A stretch of DNA of 38,062 nt from JAJPXI01 sp051867655 (GTDB taxonomy: Bacteria; Bacillota; Clostridia; Oscillospirales; Oscillospiraceae), in the NCBI GenBank assembly GCA_051867655.1, contig JBJDYV010000070.1, positions 1 through 38,062 on the forward strand, written 5' to 3'. Position numbers and translations under genes: made by a program. The first letter of the stretch is position 1; each line of letters starts with the position of its first letter. The notes under the pieces are model-generated. The model was not told the DNA's origin. It saw only the letters and a list, made by a program, of their open reading frames with translations, and did no database searches. Below, one piece after another: positions 14,825-22,503 of this stretch.

Positions 14825-14861
14825 AAGAACAACCACAGCAGTTTGGTTTGAACTGCTGTGG
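14825..14861 (-). terminator. Terminator of the NhaC gene
   Basis: An 11-bp perfect stem (14833-14843 with 14851-14861) with a 7-base loop; on the minus strand it is followed by T-rich TTGTTCTT. It lies between the NhaC stop and the HEAQH gene. Confidence 0.78.
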
Positions 14862-14918
14862 CTGTCAACTGTCTTAGGGCCACCGCGCTTTGCGGCAGGC
14901 CGGGATTTGCGCTCCTGA

Positions 14919-16232
14919 TTAACCTTTTTTGCGCTCCGGGATGATATAGATGAACACCAAACTGCTGATCAGCAGCAGGAAGGGGTAGAACAGGTTGGGG
15001 ATGATCTGGAAGGCGGAGACCTCGTAGCCCATCTCGCCGGCGGCGGAGATGGCCACCAGCATCTGGGCGCCGTAGGGGATGATCCCCTGGAACACGCAGG
15101 AGAAGGTGTCCAGAATGGAGGCGGTCTTCTTGGCGGACACACCGTAGGTCCCGGCCATCTCCTTGGCGATGGGGTTGGCCATGACGATGGCCACGGTGTT
15201 GTTGGCGGTGGCGATGTCCATGGCGCCCACCAGCAATCCCATGCCCAGCTGGCCGTTTTTCTTGCCCTTGAACACCCGCCGGATGCCGTACAGCAGGGCG
15301 TCGAAGCCGCCGTGGGCGCGGATCAGGGCGCACATGGCGGAGACCAGGATGGCGACCATGGTGGTCTCGAACATACCGGCGGCGCCGGAGCCCATGTTGG
15401 CCAGCAGGTCGGTGGCGGCGGTGGCGCCGGTGGCCAGCATGATGATGGAGCCGGAGACGATGCCCGCCAGCAGGACCACGAAGACGTTAATGCCCGCGAT
15501 GCCGCCGATCAGGACCAGGATGTAGGGGATGATCTGGATCAGGTGGTACTCCCCCACCACGGCGGCGCCGGTGTAGGTGGTCAGGGAGAGGATCAGGATG
15601 ACGATCAGGGTAACGATAGCGGCGGGCAGGGCGATGGCGAAGTTGGCGCGGAACTTGTCCTTCATGGCGCAGCCCTGGCCGTTGCAGGCGGCGATGGTGG
15701 TGTCGGAGATGAAGGACAGGTTGTCGCCGAACATGGCGCCGCCCATGACCGCGCCGATGCACAGGGGCAGGGAGAAGCCGGAGGCGGCGGAGACAGCCAC
15801 GCCGATGGGGGTGATCAGGGTGATGGTGCCCACGCTGGTGCCCATGGCGAGGGAGACGAAGCAGGCCACCACGAACAGGACGGCCACGGCGAAGCGGGCG
15901 GGGATGATCGAGAGCATGAAGTAGGCCACGCTCTCGGCGCTGGAGCGGCCGACGACGCCCACGAAGATACCGGCGACCATGAAGATCAGGATCATGGTGA
16001 CGATATTTTTGTCGCCCACGCCCTGGCCCATCAGGGCCAGCTTGTCGTCGAACTTGACCTTGGGGTTCTGCAGGCAGGCCACCAGGATGGCGGCCAGGAA
16101 GGCCACGACGATGGGGATGTTGTAGAAGCCCATGGGGATCTTCAGGACGTACTCAAACACGATGCCCAGCCCCAGATAGAGCACCAGGAATACGCCAATG
16201 GGCAGCAGTGCCCAGGGGTTCCCTTTTTTCAT
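14919..16232 (-). CDS. NhaC-family Na+/H+ antiporter
   Basis: A 437-aa integral membrane protein with about 11-12 hydrophobic helices. The conserved block MGTSVGTITLITPIGVA, the stretch GAVMGGAMFGDNLSFISDTT and a matching second-half segment (GAMDIATANNTVAIVMANP) are characteristic of the NhaC/ArsB-fold antiporters. These exchange external protons for cytoplasmic Na+ (some members swap amino acids such as malate/lactate or ornithine/lysine pairs), and substrate cannot be settled from sequence. The start at 16232 is preceded by AAAGGA nine bases upstream; an in-frame ATG nearer the site has no spacing. A GCCCCC/GGGGGC hairpin lies just upstream of the Shine-Dalgarno and may affect expression. 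Single-gene unit with its own terminator. Confidence 0.85.
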   Translation of the reverse strand: MKKGNPWALLPIGVFLVLYLGLGIVFEYVLKIPMGFYNIPIVVAFLAAILVACLQNPKVKFDDKLALMGQGVGDKNIVTMILIFMVAGIFVGVVGRSSAESVAYFMLSIIPARFAVAVLFVVACFVSLAMGTSVGTITLITPIGVAVSAASGFSLPLCIGAVMGGAMFGDNLSFISDTTIAACNGQGCAMKDKFRANFAIALPAAIVTLIVILILSLTTYTGAAVVGEYHLIQIIPYILVLIGGIAGINVFVVLLAGIVSGSIIMLATGATAATDLLANMGSGAAGMFETTMVAILVSAMCALIRAHGGFDALLYGIRRVFKGKKNGQLGMGLLVGAMDIATANNTVAIVMANPIAKEMAGTYGVSAKKTASILDTFSCVFQGIIPYGAQMLVAISAAGEMGYEVSAFQIIPNLFYPFLLLISSLVFIYIIPERKKG

Positions 16233-16399
16233 ACATTCCATTCCTTTCGCCCCCGAAGGAAGGGGGCATATTTTCAGGGGAAATCGGTCGAACAGTATTA
16301 TATCGGTTTTCCCGTACCGCGTCAATCCGTGATTGACGGCCCCGTTGCGCAGCACCCCGCCGCCGGGTGTTTTTTGCGCCGCCGCGCCATCGCCCGCTC

Positions 16400-16427
16400 C
16401 CCGGGCGCATATGGAATGCGCCCCTAC
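16400..16427. repeat. REP palindrome (GGGCGCATATGG type)
   Basis: A single copy in the gap upstream of the NhaC gene; read leftward it begins TAGGGGCGC. Confidence 0.88.
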
Positions 16428-16433
16428 ACTTGC

Positions 16434-16680
16434 GGGAAAGCGCGGGATATGAAATCTGCAAACGGGGCCCCCGGGAAGCCGCGAAGCGGCTTTCTGGGGA
16501 GAAGGAGGCGCAATGCCGCAGCGTGAAGCAAACGTGCCGGCGGCACGTTTGTAGCGTAGGCCGGCCAGCTATGCTGGCCGGGTGTCGTGCGGATAGAACT
16601 CGCGGGAAAGCGAAGGATATGTAATTTGCAAAAACGGGGCCCCCGGGAAGCCGCGAAGCGGCTTTCTGGGGAAAAGGCCG
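16434..16680 (-). repeat. Composite structured repeat plus a second hairpin module
   Basis: Read leftward, the double-hairpin module (16518-16605; AAACGTGCC/GGCACGTTT at 16530-16550) is followed by a hairpin module (16449-16503; GAAGCCGC/GCGGCTTTC with flanking GGGGCCCC). A second copy of the latter hairpin module lies at 16605-16680. The same order and nearly the same sequence recur on the plus strand at 34360-34525. No protein-coding frame is apparent between 16233 and 17016. Confidence 0.78.
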
Positions 16681-16746
16681 AGCAGTGGAACGAGCGAGCT
16701 TTCGCCTTCAGGCGGAAGCGAGGGATGTGAAACTTGTGAGGCCGCG

Positions 16747-17000
16747 TCTACCAGATGTCTACCAAAAAAACGCCGCAAACCCTTGGGGCGCAAGGGGTTC
16801 GGAATTTCCAGCTTTTCCCTGGCTACCAGACGTCTACCAATTCAACATTTACATCTCAAAACGGCCCGATTTCCAAGAAATCGGGCCGTTTTTGTTACCT
16901 TTTGAAGGCTGTCAGAGGTGTTATACAGGCCTAACACCCAACATATGGCAAACCTTGTCAGAAAAAGGAATTTTTGAGACCAAAAATTCCAAATTAAGTA
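16747..17000 (+). promoter_or_regulatory. Upstream control region of the first SLH gene (duplicated at 37.8 kb)
   Basis: The region holds, in order, two GTCTACCA-type boxes about 70 bp apart, an AACCCTTG/CAAGGGGTT hairpin, an intrinsic terminator (16861-16873 with 16877-16889, then TTTTT), an extended -10 element TGTTATACA (16919-16927), and a GGAATTTTT/AAAAATTCC hairpin just before the AGTAAGGAGGA ribosome-binding site. About 228 bp of it is repeated at 37835-38062, with paired changes in the terminator stem. Confidence 0.75.
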
Positions 17001-17016
17001 AGGAGGAAACCAAAAC

Positions 17017-20000
17017 ATGAGAAATCTGAAAAGAGTTCTCGCGCTGGTTATGGCACTGGTCATGGCCCTCAGTCTGATGGTCATGGGCGTCAGCGCCGCC
17101 AGCTACCCCGACGCCAATCAGATCGACGCCAACTATGCGGAAGCGATCGAAGTTCTGAGCAGCATCGGCGTGTTCCGCGGCCAGGGCGCGGACAACGGCT
17201 CCGCCGCTTTCGCCCCCAAGGCTATCCTGACCCGCGCAGAGGCGTCCACTCTGGTCTACCGCCTGATCACCGGCGATGTGACCGACGCCAAGAAGGATCT
17301 GTACGACTACTCTTCCTTTGACGACGTCAAGGAAGGCGCCTGGTACACCGGCTATGTCACCTACGCTGCCAACGGCGGCTACGTGGTGGGCGACGGCAAC
17401 GGCAAGTTCCGTCCCGACGACCAGGTCACCGGCGTTCAGGTTCTGACCATCATGCTGCGTGCCATCGGCTACGGCCAGAACGGCGAGTATGTGGGCGCTG
17501 CCTGGAAGGACAACGTCCTGACCGACGCACATGAGCTGGGCCTGCTGAAGGGCATCGTCACCAACGACCTGGACAAGGGTGCTTCCCGTGAGCTGGTCGC
17601 TCAGCTGCTGTTCAACGCCATCACCACCCCCAAGATGGTCACCTACAGCGCTCTGCTGGGCTACAGAATTGACCGCGACGCCACGACTCTGGGCGACAAG
17701 GTCTTCGCTCTGACCAAGACTGACGCCGGCAACGGCGACTGGGGCCGTCCCTATGACTACAAGTGGGTCCTGAACGCGGGCACCAAGTCCGAGAAGACCC
17801 TGTACACCGCTTGGGAGACTCCTCTGGCTGTCTACACCGAGGCCACCAAGAACTGCGACATCTACGCTGACACCGGCCTGAAGAAGAACGCCGAGCTGGA
17901 TGTCTACACCAACAGCAACACTGCTGACGGCACCTACAAGATCACTGACACCAAGACCACTGCTGCCATGACCGCTCAGGGCCGCCTGACCGAGGTCTAC
18001 AGCGAGTGCGTCGTCAACATCGACACCTATCTGGCTGAGGTCACCAAGGTCACCGCTGAGAAGACCGACTCCCGCGGCCATGTCACTCCCGCTTATATCG
18101 AAGTCGGCATTTATGGCCTTGACGAGAGCAAGTATGAGCCGGAGTACGAGACCGAAGACTTCGCCAAGGGCGACAAGGTCCTGGTCACCGTCCTCGACGG
18201 CGTGGTCATGACCGTGGAGGATGCCCCCTATGAGGTCAACGCGCTGACCAAGATCGCCGGCAACACCAAGACCATCAATGACATCCAGGACGTCATGGGC
18301 CTCGACAAGGCTGACGTCACCGTCAACCACACTGCCGTTTACGCTCCCCAGGCCATGACTCTCGGCGCCACCTACGGCTTCTACTATGACACCTACGGCA
18401 ACGTCATCGGCGCTGTGGTGCTGGGCACCAACTACGTCGTTCTCGACAAGCTCTACATCGAGCACGACAAGGGTGTTGACACGGCCTACGGCACGGTCTA
18501 CTTCTTCGACGGCGAGAACGATTCCGACGTTGTGATCAAGAAAGTTGTCAGCGACACGGTTGCCGACTTTGAGGTCACCAGCGCCAAGAACACCGAGTAC
18601 TACTACACCGTCTACGCCTACAACGAGAAGGACGGCGTGTACACGCTCGATAACTCCAAGTTCAACACTTCCGAATACGTCGAGTATCGCGCCGGCTCCA
18701 AGTACATGATGGACTGGGACAACGGCGAGAAGCTGCAGCTGAGCAAGAACAGCCAGATCCTGCTCCAGACCTCTCCTTCCCCCAACGGCAAGTTCACCGC
18801 CTACACCGGTTATGCGGATCTGCCCAGCTTCGAGAGCGATGACGACTATTACGTCCAGTACACGCTCGACGCCCTCGGCTATGTGGATATGCTCTATGCC
18901 TATGCGTATGAGTTCTCCTCCCGCACCGTGTTCGTCTATGACACCAAGCCCAGCTACTCCTGGATCGATGATGCGGGCAACAAGATTGCTACTCTGAACG
19001 TCCTCGAGCTGGTCGACGGCGAGATGAAGGACACCACCGTTGATGTCTACTATGACCTCGTCGACGAAGATGAAGCCTGGGGCGGCGACATCGACCACAT
19101 CGGCCTCTACGAGATCACCGAGGGTGAGGACGGCATCTGGTACGCTATCGACCAGTACTATGCCTACACCATCGAGAAGGTCACCAACGACGGCAAGCGC
19201 GTTTTGATCAACGACTATTACGAGGATCTCGACGACGCCCAGATCGTCAAGTATGTCGGCACTTGGGTGTGCGGCGACTATGATCTGAAGTGGACCACCA
19301 AGGATCTCATCGCGGACGGCGATGCCTTCGGCTATGTCCAGTATGACGAAGACGGCAATGTCGTTGCCGTGTATGATCTGTTCGTCACGGCTCCCGTCTT
19401 CGTTGACGAAGAGATGACCAAGGACATTGAGTACTATGGCAGAGACTTCAAGTCCATCACTGTCGAACTGGCTGAGTACGAGAAGATCGACTCCGCCGCG
19501 ATGATCGGCGAGCTCTCCACCTTTAGGGGTGATCATAATGATCGTCCGCAGCAGCCGCAGCTGACCATCACCTACTACAACGGCACGAATGAGATTGGCG
19601 ACAAGCTGGATGCAAAGGGCACGAAGGTCACCCACGCTGTGATCAGCTATACTGGCGATGTCACCGGTCCTGTTGTCATCAAAACTGGCATTCAGGATGC
19701 GTATACCAACGCTAAGCTGGTGGATGGCACCTATAACTTCACGGCCGACAAGCAGTCTGCTAAGGTTGAGTATGCCAAGCAGGGGAACAAGGATGGCGTG
19801 ATCACGGTCAAGGACGATAACGACACTGTTACCGTTGCGAACCTCAAGGCGCTGTTGGAGGCCAAAGCTCTCGGCACCAACTTCCAGAGCATCAAGATCT
19901 ACAACACCAATGCTGCGGAAGTTGCTACCGGCAATCTTGCCAACGACATGTATGTCCAGGTCACTGCCTGGGACGGCAAGACTACTGCGATCTACCAGAT

Positions 20001-20022
20001 CGTGGTGGAAGCCAGCCGGTAG
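17017..20022 (+). CDS. SLH-domain surface protein 1 (variable C-terminus)
   Basis: A 1001-aa secreted cell-surface protein. Residues 1-27 are a signal peptide (basic start, long hydrophobic core, cleavage near VSA-AS). Two or three S-layer-homology repeats follow (about 30-215; motifs FAPKAILTRAEASTLVYRL, YAANGGYVVGDGNGKFRPDD, GASRELVAQLLFNAI), the fold that binds pyruvylated secondary cell-wall polymer. Residues 1 to about 226 are nearly identical to the protein at 28949-32050; the remaining 775, rich in Tyr, Asp and Thr with beta-strand-like segments, are different. GCT and CGT codons are commoner than in neighbouring genes, suggesting high expression. The start has AAGGAGG about nine bases upstream. 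It converges on the tail-like gene at 20117-20770 with a shared terminator. Likely an S-layer or major surface component (inference). Confidence 0.9.
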   Translation: MRNLKRVLALVMALVMALSLMVMGVSAASYPDANQIDANYAEAIEVLSSIGVFRGQGADNGSAAFAPKAILTRAEASTLVYRLITGDVTDAKKDLYDYSSFDDVKEGAWYTGYVTYAANGGYVVGDGNGKFRPDDQVTGVQVLTIMLRAIGYGQNGEYVGAAWKDNVLTDAHELGLLKGIVTNDLDKGASRELVAQLLFNAITTPKMVTYSALLGYRIDRDATTLGDKVFALTKTDAGNGDWGRPYDYKWVLNAGTKSEKTLYTAWETPLAVYTEATKNCDIYADTGLKKNAELDVYTNSNTADGTYKITDTKTTAAMTAQGRLTEVYSECVVNIDTYLAEVTKVTAEKTDSRGHVTPAYIEVGIYGLDESKYEPEYETEDFAKGDKVLVTVLDGVVMTVEDAPYEVNALTKIAGNTKTINDIQDVMGLDKADVTVNHTAVYAPQAMTLGATYGFYYDTYGNVIGAVVLGTNYVVLDKLYIEHDKGVDTAYGTVYFFDGENDSDVVIKKVVSDTVADFEVTSAKNTEYYYTVYAYNEKDGVYTLDNSKFNTSEYVEYRAGSKYMMDWDNGEKLQLSKNSQILLQTSPSPNGKFTAYTGYADLPSFESDDDYYVQYTLDALGYVDMLYAYAYEFSSRTVFVYDTKPSYSWIDDAGNKIATLNVLELVDGEMKDTTVDVYYDLVDEDEAWGGDIDHIGLYEITEGEDGIWYAIDQYYAYTIEKVTNDGKRVLINDYYEDLDDAQIVKYVGTWVCGDYDLKWTTKDLIADGDAFGYVQYDEDGNVVAVYDLFVTAPVFVDEEMTKDIEYYGRDFKSITVELAEYEKIDSAAMIGELSTFRGDHNDRPQQPQLTITYYNGTNEIGDKLDAKGTKVTHAVISYTGDVTGPVVIKTGIQDAYTNAKLVDGTYNFTADKQSAKVEYAKQGNKDGVITVKDDNDTVTVANLKALLEAKALGTNFQSIKIYNTNAAEVATGNLANDMYVQVTAWDGKTTAIYQIVVEASR

Positions 20023-20077
20023 CCGCTCCTGAGGGCTAATCCCTAACCCCGCTTCTCTGTAACTTTGTTGCATGAGT

Positions 20078-20112
20078 AAAAAAAGAAGACCCCCTCGGGG
20101 GTCTTCTTTTTT
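20078..20112. terminator. Bidirectional terminator between SLH 1 and tail-like gene B
   Basis: AAAAAAGAAGACCCCC and GGGGGTCTTCTTTTTT form a perfect stem with loop TCG, with T-runs in both directions, matching the convergent gene pair. Confidence 0.95.
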
Positions 20113-20116
20113 GTGC

Positions 20117-20770
20117 TCAGCCCTTGAAGCCGTAGAACGCGCAGGTCAGGCCCACTGCCGAGGTGCCCTTCACGCCGACACTCTGCATCTCCGTCCACTG
20201 CGCGCTCAGCGAGCCGCCGTTGCTGTCGATCGACGAGCCGCCGCTGCTGGCGTTGAGCGCGCCGCCGACAATCGTGCCGCCCGCGTTCTGCAGCCACGCC
20301 AGCATGGAGCCGGCGTCGGTGTCATAGACCTTCAGCAGCAGCAGATTTTCGCCGTTGACCGTCAGGTACAGCTTTCCTGCGGTGCTGTTGACCAGCGGCG
20401 CGCCCACGAATACCAGCAGCGCGGCATATTCGCTCATGTCCGTGTCCTGCAGGTCGATGGTGACGGTCTGGTTGGCGGCCTGCGTTGTGACCACGCCCAG
20501 CCTGACCAGCGCAACCCCCTGCTCCAGAGCGGTGACGCGCAGTTCCGCGGCGGCGATATCACCTTGCAGCGCTGTTTGGACGTCCTCTAGCGCGCTCTGC
20601 TCCGCCTTTTGCGCCACGGCGGCGTCGTTGGCGGTCTGATAGTCCGCCAGCGCCTGTGCGCCCGCCGCCAGCGCCGCGTCGATTTTGGCGTTGTCTGCGT
20701 TGAAATCCTCCCGCCGAATGGGGTCGGCGGCGTCCCATTGATTCAAATGATAATTCGCTGTCTTTTCCAT
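20117..20770 (-). CDS. Phage-tail-like protein B (constant N-terminus, variable C-terminus)
   Basis: A 217-aa protein. Residues 1-55 (NYHLNQWDAADPIRREDFNADNAKIDAAL ... ALADYQTANDAAVAQKAEQSA) match the N-terminus of the protein at 28226-28852 almost residue for residue. Such NADN-KIDAAL starts are known to me from tail-fibre or baseplate-associated proteins of clostridial phages. The following coiled segment and the glycine/serine-rich C-terminus (SSGGSSIDSNGGSLS) share nothing obvious with the other copy. There are no phage structural genes nearby and no signal peptide, so its role is unknown; it may be a domesticated fibre-like protein. The start at ATG 20770 has its Shine-Dalgarno (AAAGGGGG) inside a hairpin (20777-20807). 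Confidence 0.65.
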   Translation of the reverse strand: MEKTANYHLNQWDAADPIRREDFNADNAKIDAALAAGAQALADYQTANDAAVAQKAEQSALEDVQTALQGDIAAAELRVTALEQGVALVRLGVVTTQAANQTVTIDLQDTDMSEYAALLVFVGAPLVNSTAGKLYLTVNGENLLLLKVYDTDAGSMLAWLQNAGGTIVGGALNASSGGSSIDSNGGSLSAQWTEMQSVGVKGTSAVGLTCAFYGFKG

Positions 20771-20826
20771 CAAAAAGACCCCCTTTCACCTAAGGCGAAA
20801 GGGGGTCAAAAATTGTACCATTTTGT
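20770..20826 (-). promoter_or_regulatory. Leader hairpin sequestering the Shine-Dalgarno of tail-like gene B
   Basis: Read leftward: extended -10 TGGTACAAT (20812-20820), TTTTTGACC, stem GACCCCCTTTC with GAAAGGGGGTC (20797-20807 with 20777-20787), TTTTTG, ATG. The 3' arm contains the Shine-Dalgarno. The stem plus T-run would also work as an intrinsic terminator. Compared with the copy at 28189-28219 the stem differs by paired changes. Confidence 0.65.
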
Positions 20827-20869
20827 CGGAATGCGGGCAGCAGATTGTGACCGAAGGAAATGCCGCTTG

Positions 20870-21105
20870 CGGCCCGCCCCTGCATGCATGTCCAAACCTT
20901 GCGGGAAATTTGTAGGGGAGGGGCTCGCCCCTCCCGAAACGCGGCATTTCGCGGAACGTGGGGCGGGAGGCCCAAGGGCCTCCCCTACATTTCTGTCCAA
21001 ACTTTGCGGGAAATTTGTAGGGGCGTGCGGCAGCCGTTGGCGGCTTTGCCGCCTTGCGGATGCCCATGCGAAGCTGATATCATCCGCCCGCCGCTGCACC
21101 GCCCA
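20870..21105. repeat. REP-like palindromes between tail-like gene B and niaR
   Basis: The region holds TAGGGGAGGGGC/GCCCCTCCC (about 20912-20938), GGGGAGGCCC/GGGCCTCCCCTA (about 20964-20991) and a diverged GTAGGGGCG ... ATATCATCCGCCCG pair (21017-21092). There is no open frame with a ribosome-binding site in 20830-21114. Confidence 0.75.
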
Positions 21106-21114
21106 GCCCGGCTC

Positions 21115-21621
21115 CTACCCCTCCAGCAGGAAGCCCTCTGCTTTCAGGGCCTGGGTGACCCGCTCCAGGGTCTCCCGGTCAGGGCAGCGCACCGTGTGCA
21201 GGTGGATGCCCCCCGTCAGGGCGGACAGAGGGCTGGCCCCCTCCGCCTTCTTCAGAAACTCCGCCACGTCGTGCCGGGAGCGCAGCCGCAGCTGGCCCGT
21301 CAGCTGGCCGTACACCGGGTGCTCCACGATCACGTCCAGCACCTCGCAGCCGTTGTCCACCATCACGGTCAGCTCCCGACCCATATCCTCGCAGGTGTGG
21401 GTGCACGCCAGCACCGCCTGCACCCCCGCGCTCTCCGAGCCCAGCACATAGCCCCGGGGCGTGGCGTGGATGTCCACCCCGGAGGCCCGCAAAAGAGCCA
21501 CGTCCCCCACGATCACCTGGCGGCTGACATGAAATTCTCCGGCCAGCGCGGTGGCCGAAAGGGGCGCGGCGGCGCTGCGCAGCCGCGCTTCCACTGCGAT
21601 TCGACGTTCCTGTGAGTTCAC
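21115..21621 (-). CDS. niaR: Transcription repressor NiaR (nicotinate-responsive)
   Basis: A 168-aa protein. An N-terminal HTH_11 winged helix (SATALAGEFHVSRQVIVGDVALLRASG, about 20-50) is followed by a 3H domain with its signature histidines (EHPVYGQLTG and TGGIHLHTV). This two-domain layout is that of NiaR/YrxA, which binds nicotinate and represses NAD-salvage and niacin-uptake genes in Firmicutes. The start is taken at GTG 21621 because GAAGGAG lies eight bases upstream, while the earlier GTG abuts it. It is transcribed from a TTGACA-17-TAAAAT promoter that overlaps the promoter of the divergent PAS-HTH gene, so NiaR binding could affect both (inference). No niacin transporter or NAD gene is adjacent. 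Confidence 0.88.
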   Translation of the reverse strand: MNSQERRIAVEARLRSAAAPLSATALAGEFHVSRQVIVGDVALLRASGVDIHATPRGYVLGSESAGVQAVLACTHTCEDMGRELTVMVDNGCEVLDVIVEHPVYGQLTGQLRLRSRHDVAEFLKKAEGASPLSALTGGIHLHTVRCPDRETLERVTQALKAEGFLLEG

Positions 21622-21644
21622 AAGAAACACTCCTTCGTGAAATG

Positions 21645-21686
21645 TTGCCTTTTCTCTATTTTATTGGTATAATAACAAAATGTCAA
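21645..21686. promoter_or_regulatory. Overlapping divergent promoters (niaR / PAS-HTH)
   Basis: Leftward: TTGACA (TGTCAA 21681-21686), 17 bp, TAAAAT (ATTTTA 21658-21663). Rightward: TTGCCT (21645-21650), 17 bp, TATAAT (21668-21673) with TGG just before it (extended -10). The two -10 elements are five bases apart, so polymerase can occupy only one at a time. Confidence 0.78.
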
Positions 21687-21761
21687 CTCGTCGTCGCAAA
21701 GTCCGCTCACCTCCGTTTCCGCCTTGCGGCGAAAACTCCGTTCACTCCCTTGCTCCTCCTC

Positions 21762-21807
21762 TCCCCAACAAAGCCTTCGGCTTTGTCGGGGACCCCATTT
21801 TTCTCTG
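21762..21807 (+). repeat. Hairpin module in the leader of the PAS-HTH gene
   Basis: CCCCAACAAAGCC and GGCTTTGTCGGGG pair, followed by ACCCCATTTTT. It is a relative of the hairpin modules at 16449-16503, 16630-16672 and 34484-34520; arms differ but remain paired. The T-run could make it an attenuator ahead of the TTG start. Confidence 0.6.
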
Positions 21808-21826
21808 CCAAAAGGAGGGTTCAGCC

Positions 21827-22483
21827 TTGACAAGAGACGAAGCCTTTGAATTTCTGGACCGCACCGCCCGGGGGATCGCGGAGATGTTCGGTTCCTCCTG
21901 CGAGACCCTGGTCCACGACATGACGGTCCCCACCCACCCCATCCTGTCCATCTACAACGGCCACGTCTCCGGCCGCGCCGTGGGCTCCACCATGGACATC
22001 CTGGGCGAGGGCCGGGCCCTGGACGAGGAGGCCCTGGTCACCGACCAGGTCAACCTGTTCGCCACCACCCCCAGCGGCCAGCAGATCAAATCCTCCACCT
22101 TCCACCTGATCGGGGAGGACTATAACCTGGCCCTGGGCATCAACTTCGATTTCAGCAGCCTGGTGTACGCCAACCGCATCCTGGTGGACCTGATGAGCGC
22201 CCAGGCCGACCTGCAGAGCGCCCTCTGGCGCGGGGGCGACAGCAAGCGCCTGACGGAGATCTTTGACGAGTGCCTGAACGCCGTGGGCAAGCCCGTGGCG
22301 TCCCTGAACAAGAAGGACCGCATGAAGGTGGTGGCCCTGCTGGAGCAGAAAAACGCCTTCTCCTTCAAGAAGGCCGTGCCCTTCGTGGCCCAGCGGCTGC
22401 AGGTCTCCCGGTACACCGTTTATAAATATCTCGGCGAGCTGGCCCGGGAGAATGCAGAATGCGGAATGCAGAATGATGAATGA
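21827..22483 (+). CDS. YheO-like PAS-HTH transcriptional regulator
   Basis: A 218-aa protein. The N-terminal half (about 8-120) resembles the YheO/PAS_6 sensor domain (IAEMFGSSCETLVHDM, HPILSIYNGHVSGRAVGS, GINFDFSSL). The C-terminal region (about 155-210) is an HTH_22-type helix-turn-helix (NKKDRMKVVALLEQKNAFSFKKAVPFVAQRLQVSRYTVYKYL, read in parts). Family members such as DauR regulate amino-acid or sulfur metabolism. The start is TTG 21827 with AAAGGAGGG seven bases upstream. The last ten residues (NAECGMQNDE) come from the heptamer repeat at 22450-22484. It is followed closely by a PepV-like dipeptidase, so it may control that gene. Confidence 0.82.
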   Translation: MTRDEAFEFLDRTARGIAEMFGSSCETLVHDMTVPTHPILSIYNGHVSGRAVGSTMDILGEGRALDEEALVTDQVNLFATTPSGQQIKSSTFHLIGEDYNLALGINFDFSSLVYANRILVDLMSAQADLQSALWRGGDSKRLTEIFDECLNAVGKPVASLNKKDRMKVVALLEQKNAFSFKKAVPFVAQRLQVSRYTVYKYLGELARENAECGMQNDE

Positions 22484-22484
22484 T
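22450..22484. repeat. Heptamer tandem repeat, locus 3
   Basis: Five units (GAATGCA, GAATGCG, GAATGCA, GAATGAT, GAATGAT) form the end of the PAS-HTH gene, including its stop. Confidence 0.8.
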
Positions 22485-22503
22485 TTTCTATTGGGAGGTC
22501 TTT

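Noticed and set aside
16921..20073. Very long open frame antisense to SLH gene 1
   Set aside because: It has no ribosome-binding site, its composition is the mirror of the GC-biased sense codons, and the sense strand encodes a coherent signal peptide and SLH repeats.
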